Source: Paenibacillus montaniterrae (lineage in GTDB: Bacteria; Bacillota; Bacilli; Paenibacillales; Paenibacillaceae). From it: a DNA stretch of 64,000 nucleotides. This document shows positions 57,834 through 64,000 of this stretch, in pieces; the first letter of the stretch is position 1, and the number at the start of each line of letters is the position of its first letter. The stretch lies in contig NZ_BOSE01000010.1 of the NCBI RefSeq assembly GCF_018403185.1, forward strand, positions 1-64,000. The letters run 5' to 3'. The position numbers and the translations under genes were made by a program. Below the pieces are notes generated by a model that did not search any database, was not told where the DNA came from, and worked only from the letters and a program-made list of their open reading frames with translations.

Positions 57834-59387
57834 TTGAATAAGGAAAATCAAGACCCCAATATGCTTACGAATCAGCAGGGGCATCCGGTCACTAACAATC
57901 AAAACGTGCGCACTGTAAGCAATCGCGGTCCTGTAACATTGGAAAACTACGATTTTTTGGAAAAAATCAGTCATTTTGACCGTGAACGAATCCCGGAGCG
58001 TGTCGTTCATGCGCGCGGCGCCGGCGCTCATGGCTATTTTCAATCATACGGCACAGTAGATGGAAAGCCGATTTCCCAATATACGAGAGCCAAGGTTTTC
58101 ACAAACACGGAAATAAAGACGCCAGTATTTGTTCGCTTCTCGACCGTTGTGCATGGCGGTCATTCGCCTGAGACGCTGCGCGATCCGCGAGGCTTTGCTA
58201 TAAAGTTTTATACAGAGGACGGCAACTGGGATCTGGTAGGCAACAACCTGAAAATTTTCTTTATCCGCGATCCGTTGAAATTCCCTGACATGGTTCATTC
58301 ATTCCGGCCAGATCCAGTCACCAATGTATCCGATCCGGAAAGAATGTTTGATTTTCTGGCGCAAACGCCGGAAGCGACGCATATGCTCACTTTTTTGTTT
58401 TCACCATGGGGCATTCCAGCCAATTACCGTCAAATGCAAGGCTCAGGCGTCCATGCCTATCGCTGGGTCAATGCTGAAGGAAAATCGGTGCTCGTCAAAT
58501 ATCATTTTGAGCCGCTGCAAGGAATTCGCAATTTAACGCAAATGCAGGCGAATGAAATTCAGAAGCTGAGCTATGATCATGCTACGCTTGATCTGTATGA
58601 AGCTATTGAGCGTGGAGATTATCCGGAATGGGAGCTATATGTGCAAATTATTGAGGACCATGATCACCCGGAGCTAGACTTTGATCCGCTTGATCCAACC
58701 AAGCTGTGGTATAAGGATCAATTCCCTTGGCATAAGGTTGGCAAAATGGTGCTAAATAAAAATCCGGAAAACTACTTTGCCGAGGTTGAACAGTCTGCAT
58801 TTGGTACAGGGGTATTGGTAGATGGACTGGACTTTTCGGATGACAAGCTGCTGCAAGGCAGAACCTTCTCCTACTCGGATACACAGCGTCACCGTGTAGG
58901 CACGAACTATTTGCAGCTTCCAATCAACCGTCCCAAGAAATATGTCGCGACCAATGCCGAAGCGGGCCAGATGGATTATCGCACCGATTTTGACAAGGAC
59001 AAAAACCCGCATGTCAACTATGAGCCATCACTTATCGGCGGACTAAAGGAAGCGAGTAATCCAGGCAAGGAATTTACGCCATATGTCGAAGGAAATCTTG
59101 TACGCGAGACGATTCCTCGCGAGAACAATTTCGGACAAGCGGGAGAAACCTATCGCCGGTTAAGCGACTGGGAGCGCGATGAGCTAATTGCCAATCTGGT
59201 CGCCAATCTTGCGGTATGCCGCAAGGAAATCCAGGATGCCCATATCGCCAACTTTACTGCAGCGGATCCTGACTATGGCCGACGTGTTGCAGAAGGATTA
59301 AAGGCGGCAGGACAGCAGCAGCCTACAAAAAATGAAACGGCTGTTTCTGAAGCGATGGAGCTGGGCGAGCCTTCTGACCCTTATTAA
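57834..59387 (+). CDS. Catalase (KatX-like clade)
   Basis: A 517-residue haem catalase decomposing hydrogen peroxide. Catalytic His in PERVVHARGAGAHG (about 59), Ser/Phe in RFSTVVHGGHSPE, catalytic Asn in LVGNNLKIFFIRDPLKFPDM (about 132) and proximal Tyr in RTFSYSDTQRHR (about 345) are intact. No NADPH-tail flavodoxin domain: a small-subunit enzyme. AGGAGG at 57821-57826 is 7 bases before the TTG start. Similar in sequence to the spore-associated KatX type, but the role here could be general. Monocistronic. Confidence 0.93.
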   Translation: MNKENQDPNMLTNQQGHPVTNNQNVRTVSNRGPVTLENYDFLEKISHFDRERIPERVVHARGAGAHGYFQSYGTVDGKPISQYTRAKVFTNTEIKTPVFVRFSTVVHGGHSPETLRDPRGFAIKFYTEDGNWDLVGNNLKIFFIRDPLKFPDMVHSFRPDPVTNVSDPERMFDFLAQTPEATHMLTFLFSPWGIPANYRQMQGSGVHAYRWVNAEGKSVLVKYHFEPLQGIRNLTQMQANEIQKLSYDHATLDLYEAIERGDYPEWELYVQIIEDHDHPELDFDPLDPTKLWYKDQFPWHKVGKMVLNKNPENYFAEVEQSAFGTGVLVDGLDFSDDKLLQGRTFSYSDTQRHRVGTNYLQLPINRPKKYVATNAEAGQMDYRTDFDKDKNPHVNYEPSLIGGLKEASNPGKEFTPYVEGNLVRETIPRENNFGQAGETYRRLSDWERDELIANLVANLAVCRKEIQDAHIANFTAADPDYGRRVAEGLKAAGQQQPTKNETAVSEAMELGEPSDPY

Positions 59388-59531
59388 TGACATAAGCAGT
59401 AAGCAATAAGCAATCCCCTTTTCTGAATAGCTGAATGGGCTGTCTGGGAAGGGGATTTTATTGTGGGCAGCTGACACCTGGCAGGCGCCTAAAGCATACG
59501 ATATGCTATCAAGAAAGTGGGGATGGTAGCA

Positions 59532-60143
59532 GTGACAGAAGCATTTCCAATTGCAACACGGACGATTACAGTGCGTGCTGGCGAAGATCGAGTCGTATAT
59601 TACCCGGAAGTGGTCGGGCTGCACGATAAAGCGTGGCAGTCAACGGTGAACGCAATGATTGCCAGACAGGCACAGGAGCTGATTCATTTGCAGGTAGGCG
59701 AGGATTTATCCTCGGTAACTACGCTGCTCGGGCATTATGAGCTGAAAAATAACCAGCGCAATATTTTAAGCTTGACGCAATCAAACTATGTTTATCACTA
59801 TCATGCGGCGCATGGCATGACCGTAGTGCGCTCCTTAACCTTTGATATGGCCAAGAAGCGCGTCTATACGCTTGGTCAGCTGTTCAAGCCCGGCAGCGAC
59901 TACGTGGCAAGGCTGTCTGCAATAGTGGCTGAGCAGATCAAGCAGCGCAATATTGATGTGCTGGAGCCGTTCACCAGCATATCGCCGGATCAGGAGTTTT
60001 ATGTCGCCGATAAAACGCTTGTGTTGTATTACCAGCTTTATGAGCTGGCACCGTACGTATATGGCATTTTGTATTTTCCTATTTCGATCTATGAAATTAG
60101 CGACATTATTGATCAGGAAGGGCCCTTAGGCATATTGATGTAA
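59532..60143 (+). CDS. DUF3298-family protein
   Basis: A 203-residue protein with a DUF3298-type (RsiV/PdaC-like) domain: YYPEVVGLHDKAWQSTVNAM, LGHYELKNNQRNILSLTQSN, SLTFDMAKKRVYTLGQLFKP and ELAPYVYGILYFPISIYEI. The DUF4163-like first half is also present. No signal peptide or anchor is seen, unusual because relatives are extracellular. The frame opens at 59517; GTG 59532 is spaced correctly from GGGGAT, with ATG 59523 as alternative. Function unknown. Confidence 0.8.
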   Translation: MTEAFPIATRTITVRAGEDRVVYYPEVVGLHDKAWQSTVNAMIARQAQELIHLQVGEDLSSVTTLLGHYELKNNQRNILSLTQSNYVYHYHAAHGMTVVRSLTFDMAKKRVYTLGQLFKPGSDYVARLSAIVAEQIKQRNIDVLEPFTSISPDQEFYVADKTLVLYYQLYELAPYVYGILYFPISIYEISDIIDQEGPLGILM

Positions 60144-60200
60144 AATTGCTGCGGCCGGTGACTCTCATCTCATCGTTTAGTCTGAGCCTGCTCAAGCAAA

Positions 60201-60250
60201 AAAACGAGCATGCTGCGTCACCTGATCCGGTGAAACAGCATGCTCGTTTT
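60201..60250. terminator. Bidirectional terminator between convergent genes
   Basis: AAAACGAGCATGCTG (60201-60215) and its exact complement (60236-60250), with an inner TCACC/GGTGA stem. A-rich and T-rich flanks serve both the DUF3298 and the aldo/keto reductase genes. Confidence 0.88.
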
Positions 60251-60264
60251 GCTTCCAATCGCTA

Positions 60265-61182
60265 TTAAGGCAAAATATTGCCTGCCGCACGGAAGATGGA
60301 GTACCATTCCTCGCGCGTTAGTCTAATTTCGCTTGCTTTGCAGCAATCTGTCAAGCGTGTAATGTTCATTGTGCCTGTTACCGGCTGCATATTGGCAGGG
60401 TGGCGCAGCAGCCAGGCAATTGCGATCGTTGTATTGCTGACATTGTATTTTTCAGCAATTTCATCAATTTTCGCGTTAAGCTCAGGGAATTTTTCATTGC
60501 CGAGAAATACGCCTTCAAAGAAGCCATACTGGAAAGGCGACCATGGCTGAATCGTAATATCATGCAGGCGGCAGAAGTCGAGAATGCTGCCGTCGCGGTT
60601 AACAGCGGCTTCATTTTCCATATTGACATTAAAGCCCTGTGAAATCATCGTTGCATTCGTAATGCTAAGCTGCAGCTGATTGGCTACAAGCGGCTGCTTG
60701 ACTGCCTTTTTCAGCAATTGAATTTGCATCGGGTTTTGGTTGGACACGCCGAAATGACGCACCTTGCCCGAGCTTTCCAGCAAATCGAACGCTTCAGCCA
60801 CTTCTTCGGGCTCGACCAATGTATCTGGACGATGCAGCAGCAGCACGTCCAAATAATCGGTGCGCAAACGCTGCAGGATGCCGTCTACAGAATTTAGAAT
60901 ATGCTCCTTGGAGAAGTCAAACATTCCTTTGCGGATGCCGCATTTGGATTGAATAATTAATTTTTCGCGAACATCATCGTTCATATGTACAGCATCTGCA
61001 AATATTTTTTCGCACTCGCCACCGCCATAAATATCGGCATGGTCAAAAAAGTTAGCGCCAAGCTCCAGCGAGGTTTGCACAAACCGTTCTGCTTCAGCTT
61101 TTTCCAGCGAATTTATACGCATACATCCAACTGCAATTACCGGAACTTCAAGTGTTGATGCACCGAGCTTCATTGTTTTCAT
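60265..61182 (-). CDS. Aldo/keto reductase
   Basis: A 305-residue TIM-barrel NADPH oxidoreductase (YdhF-like). Tetrad: Asp and Tyr in FFDHADIYGGG (about residues 45-51), Lys in IIQSKCGI (about 80), His in LLLHRPDT (about 118). The C-terminal cofactor segment is PVTGTMNITRLTDCCKA. The start is ATG 61180-61182 with GGAGGTTG behind it; two other ATG codons nearby (61185, 61197) are less well spaced. Substrate unknown. Convergent with the DUF3298 gene. Confidence 0.9.
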   Translation of the reverse strand: MKTMKLGASTLEVPVIAVGCMRINSLEKAEAERFVQTSLELGANFFDHADIYGGGECEKIFADAVHMNDDVREKLIIQSKCGIRKGMFDFSKEHILNSVDGILQRLRTDYLDVLLLHRPDTLVEPEEVAEAFDLLESSGKVRHFGVSNQNPMQIQLLKKAVKQPLVANQLQLSITNATMISQGFNVNMENEAAVNRDGSILDFCRLHDITIQPWSPFQYGFFEGVFLGNEKFPELNAKIDEIAEKYNVSNTTIAIAWLLRHPANMQPVTGTMNITRLTDCCKASEIRLTREEWYSIFRAAGNILP

Positions 61183-61481
61183 CATTTCAACCTCCATACA
61201 GCATGAATACGAGCTAGTATACACCTACTTGCGGAACACTAGTCATATGTATTGTGCCATATATAAAATCATGATGGCAATGGCATGAACGCAGTTTAAT
61301 ATGGTATAAGGCAAGCTCATCCTCTGCTTCCATTAAATTTCCAACAGTTTCTGCACACAAGGCAGCTGCCATATGCTACAATATTCGTAAATTCATTGAA
61401 TCAGCTTTATTGTCTTCTGTTATGATAGCGCATACATACCGAAATTATAATGAAATTGTTCGATTATAAGGAGGTCAGATT

Positions 61482-63107
61482 ATGAAGGAAACGAGCCCAA
61501 TCGCGATCAACCAGCTCGGTTATCGGCCGAAGGATCACAAGCTCGCGGTTATCCAGGGGCCGCAGGCGCAGTATCGGATCGTAGACCAGCATACGAAGGA
61601 AGTAGTATGGCAAGGGGAATCATCAGCAGCAGAGTGGGATGAAGCAAGTGGAGCTGTCGTAGGCAAGCTTGATTTCTCCAGCCTGACAGTCGAAGGCGAA
61701 TATTACATTGAAGGGGAGCTGGGCGCGTCCTGGCCATTTGTTATTCGCGAGCACGTTTATTATGATGCGCAGCTTGCACTATTCAAGGCTTTCTATTATT
61801 TGCGCTGCGGCGTGGAGCTTGATGCGCAGTATGCTGGCGCTTGGGGGCACAAGGCGTGCCATAACTCGCCAGTCAAGGTGTACGGGCAGCCAGAGCTTAC
61901 AATTGATGGCACGGGAGGCTGGCATGATGCCGGCGACTATGGCAAATACATCGTGGCGGCAGGCAAGGCAGTTGCTGATTTGCTGCTTGCATACGAGCTT
62001 TATCCGCAAGCGTTCAAGCGCAAGGTGCCGCTGCCTGAAAGCAATGCTGCAATGGATGATCTGCTGCATGAAGTAAAGTTCGAGCTTGACTGGATGCTGA
62101 AAATGCAGCAGCCGCATTCAGGAGCAGTTTATCACAAGCTGACGACGCTGCAGTTCCCGCCGCTTGCTACGATGCCGGAGGATGATACTGCGGATTTGTA
62201 CGCGCTGCCTGTGTCCGCTACTGCGACGGCCAGCTTTGCCGCAGCAATGGCGATGGCTGCGCGCGTGTATGCTGATCTGGACGAGCCCTATGCCGAGCGC
62301 TGCCTGCAGGCGGCGAAGCAGGCATTTACCTGGCTTGAAGCCAATCCTGACGTGGAAGGCTTCCGTAATCCTGCTGATGTTGGCACAGGCGAATACGGCG
62401 ATCAACAGGATACGGATGAGCGTTATTGGGCTGCCGCCGAGCTGTATCGCACAACAGGCGAGCAGCATTATCATAACGCTTTTCTGCGCTATGCGAGCGA
62501 GCCGTCCTTTAGTAAAACAGCGCTTGGCTGGACCGATATGGGCGGCTACGGCACAATTAGCTATTTATTAAGTGAACAGCATAAACGCGACGAAGCAGTA
62601 GTTGAGCTGCTGCTGGCACAGTGGCAGCATCAGGCCGAGCAGCTCGTTGATGTTTGCGAGCGGGACGGCTATGGCATTTCCTTGCAGCCGGAACAATACC
62701 GTTGGGGCAGCAATATGGATGTGATGAACAATGCGATGCATTTGCTGTTGGCGCAGCGCTTTGCTAATCATGCTCGCTATGAGCCATTCATTGCCCAGCA
62801 TGTTCATTATTTGTTTGGCATGAATGTGAATGGCATTAGCTATGTCAGCGGCTTTGGCCATCATGCGATGTCTTTTCCGCATCATCGTCCGTCCGTTGCT
62901 GACGGAGTAAAGGAAGCTGTGCCAGGGATGGTATCCGGCGGACCAAACCGCAATTTGCAGGATGAATATGCAGAGGCTCATTTGCAGGGCAGAGCGCCAG
63001 CCGCATGCTATGCCGATCACGAGGATAGCTACGCTACCAATGAAATTACGATTTATTGGAACTCGCCTGCCTTGTTTGTACTGTCGCATTATACGCAACC
63101 ATCTTAA
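61482..63107 (+). CDS. Glycoside hydrolase family 9 enzyme without signal peptide
   Basis: A 541-residue GH9 enzyme. The N-terminal Ig-like CelD_N domain covers about 1-90 (INQLGYRPKDHKLAV, VEGEYYIEG). The (alpha/alpha)6 catalytic domain covers about 95-535 with TGGWHDAGDYGKYI (nucleophile and base Asp near 150), the FPHHRPSVADG His-Arg motif near 470 and DHEDSYATNEITIYWNSP with the acid Glu near 521. There is no signal peptide, so it acts inside the cell on imported oligosaccharides (cello- or chitooligosaccharides), as seen with intracellular GH9 exo-glucosaminidases and glucosidases. AAGGAGG precedes ATG. TATAAT at 61446-61451 is a possible -10. Confidence 0.92.
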   Translation: MKETSPIAINQLGYRPKDHKLAVIQGPQAQYRIVDQHTKEVVWQGESSAAEWDEASGAVVGKLDFSSLTVEGEYYIEGELGASWPFVIREHVYYDAQLALFKAFYYLRCGVELDAQYAGAWGHKACHNSPVKVYGQPELTIDGTGGWHDAGDYGKYIVAAGKAVADLLLAYELYPQAFKRKVPLPESNAAMDDLLHEVKFELDWMLKMQQPHSGAVYHKLTTLQFPPLATMPEDDTADLYALPVSATATASFAAAMAMAARVYADLDEPYAERCLQAAKQAFTWLEANPDVEGFRNPADVGTGEYGDQQDTDERYWAAAELYRTTGEQHYHNAFLRYASEPSFSKTALGWTDMGGYGTISYLLSEQHKRDEAVVELLLAQWQHQAEQLVDVCERDGYGISLQPEQYRWGSNMDVMNNAMHLLLAQRFANHARYEPFIAQHVHYLFGMNVNGISYVSGFGHHAMSFPHHRPSVADGVKEAVPGMVSGGPNRNLQDEYAEAHLQGRAPAACYADHEDSYATNEITIYWNSPALFVLSHYTQPS

Positions 63108-63157
63108 TCCGTTGCTGACAAGTTTGCGAGTCCGTCCTTAGCGAAAGGAGAATTGCC

Positions 63158-64000
63158 ATGCAAAGTGTACTAAGTCAACTGCCGCAAATTATAGCCGACA
63201 GCAGGGAGCTGGTGGCTGAATTGCTGGACAGAAGCAAGCTGCAGCCGTTTCAGCATCAGCTTGATGAATGGATGATGCCCAGCAATATACCTGACAGCGG
63301 CGCTTATTCTTATGCAGCAGCTGGCGGCAATTCGGCTGCGGATATGCAGCCTGACTCGCAGCTCATTTTGCATGGCGATAACTTATTGCATATGGCTGCT
63401 TTGCTGCAAGAGGATGCGGCAAGGCCTTCGCTGCGCGGCAAGATCCAGTTAATTTATATCGATCCGCCCTATAATAGTCAGTCCGATTATGCATCTACGA
63501 TCAAGCTGCCTGCTGGCGATGCTCACGCCAAGACGCATCAGATCAAGCAATTGGCTTATACCGATCAATGGAGTGAAGGAATCGTCAGCTACTTGCGCAT
63601 GCTGACGCCAAGATTGCTGCTAATGAAGGAGCTGCTGCATGCGAGAGGCGCACTTTATGTCCATATTGATTGGCATGTCGGGCACTATGTCAAAATTATT
63701 TTGGACGAAATTATGGGCATGGAGCAGTTTCGCAACGAAATTGTATGGCAGCGTGATGCGGTTGGCAAGGGAGCAAAAAAATCGTCCAGCCAATGGTCGA
63801 GAGAGCTGGAAAGCATATTCGTCTATTCTCGCTCGGCGGATATGAAGTTTAATCAGCCGTACAAGCACGCTGAGCAATTGACGCATACACAGCTTAAGGA
63901 GTTTCGCTATCAGGAAGAGGACGGGCGCAAATTTAAAATTGTAACGCTCGGCGACTACTCTCAGCAAACAATCGAGCGGCTGCGCCAGCAAAAGCTTATC
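63158..64000 (+). CDS. Type III Mod-like DNA methyltransferase (partial, runs off window)
   Basis: An open frame from ATG 63158 (GAAAGGAG 8 bases before) to the window end, 281 codons so far. Motif IV DPPYNSQSDY lies near residue 102, preceded by LILHGDNLLHMAALL, and followed by YTDQWSEGIVSYLRMLTPRL and GALYVHIDWHVGHYVKIILD, all typical of beta-class adenine methyltransferases of type III systems. The Mod-typical target-recognition segment (ESIFVYSRSADMKFNQPY) is beginning. Motif I (FxGxG-like) should lie beyond the end. The neighbour upstream is a GH9 gene, so any Res gene must be downstream. Confidence 0.9.
   Translation, partial: MQSVLSQLPQIIADSRELVAELLDRSKLQPFQHQLDEWMMPSNIPDSGAYSYAAAGGNSAADMQPDSQLILHGDNLLHMAALLQEDAARPSLRGKIQLIYIDPPYNSQSDYASTIKLPAGDAHAKTHQIKQLAYTDQWSEGIVSYLRMLTPRLLLMKELLHARGALYVHIDWHVGHYVKIILDEIMGMEQFRNEIVWQRDAVGKGAKKSSSQWSRELESIFVYSRSADMKFNQPYKHAEQLTHTQLKEFRYQEEDGRKFKIVTLGDYSQQTIERLRQQKLI

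Noticed and set aside
1..64000. CRISPR arrays, tRNA/rRNA genes, insertion sequences, prophage genes
   Set aside because: Read through on both strands; no regularly spaced 25-40 base repeats, no tRNA cloverleaf noticed, no transposase, integrase or phage structural protein among the frames.

Overview
The window looks like a chromosomal segment of an endospore-forming, Gram-positive Paenibacillaceae member (Paenibacillus-like). Supporting this are an alpha/beta-type small acid-soluble spore protein gene, consistently strong purine-rich ribosome binding sites with frequent TTG/GTG starts, a PadR/DUF1048 pair, a two-component/MMPL set resembling Bacillus subtilis YdfH-YdfI-YdfJ, a CopZ-CopA operon behind a CsoR-type operator, a copper-amine-oxidase-like N-terminal domain on a secreted protein, and many cytoplasmic glycoside hydrolases. 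The genus is inferred from gene content, not from a marker gene. I saw no rRNA, tRNA, CRISPR array, transposase or phage module.

Region 1 (about 0.1-11.2 kb) is the main accessory region. After a PadR/DUF1048 pair comes an A+T-rich island holding a short CPBP protease, a small membrane protein and a GAF-LuxR regulator. It is followed by a bacteriocin cluster: an effector-binding-like protein, two double-glycine-leader peptides rich in glycine zippers, a membrane protein (candidate immunity), a C39-peptidase ABC exporter, an HlyD-type adaptor, a TolC-like coiled-coil protein, a full-length CPBP protease and a 69-residue membrane protein. Four copies of one promoter module (a conserved block joined to an extended -10) lie in this region, including one before the regulator and one before the TraB/GumN gene at 11.3 kb. 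This suggests a small co-regulated set. The cluster is the best candidate for an undescribed system here.

Region 2 (11.3-24.5 kb) holds a TraB/GumN protein with a copper-amine-oxidase-like N-terminal domain, a tandem duplication of an XRE regulator next to a solitary beta-class (type III Mod-like) DNA methyltransferase, a MarR gene and a bactofilin-like gene separated by a perfect A+T palindrome, DUF4188/PadR, a spore protein, an ECF sigma/anti-sigma pair, an aldose epimerase, a TIGR01777 epimerase with an SGNH esterase, and an SDR with a strong palindromic operator. Region 3 (24.6-30.4 kb) is a histidine kinase/response regulator/MMPL exporter set followed by an AraC-type regulator.

Region 4 (30.5-45.7 kb) is sugar metabolism and stress genes: a GH3/GPH symporter/GH78 rhamnosidase operon, an SDR fused to a CxxC tail and divergent from a TetR gene, a small AraC/VOC/MmcQ/RibD-like group, a GH3 enzyme with reversed domain order, and a 3-hydroxyacyl-CoA dehydrogenase. 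Region 5 (45.9-64 kb) holds a hydrolase, a chemoreceptor whose ribosome binding site lies in a hairpin arm, the copper operon with a His-rich anchored protein, SelO, a UDG-fold protein, a GGDEF protein, a 43-residue protein, catalase, a DUF3298 protein, an aldo/keto reductase, a GH9 enzyme without signal peptide, and a second solitary type III Mod-like methyltransferase cut by the window end.
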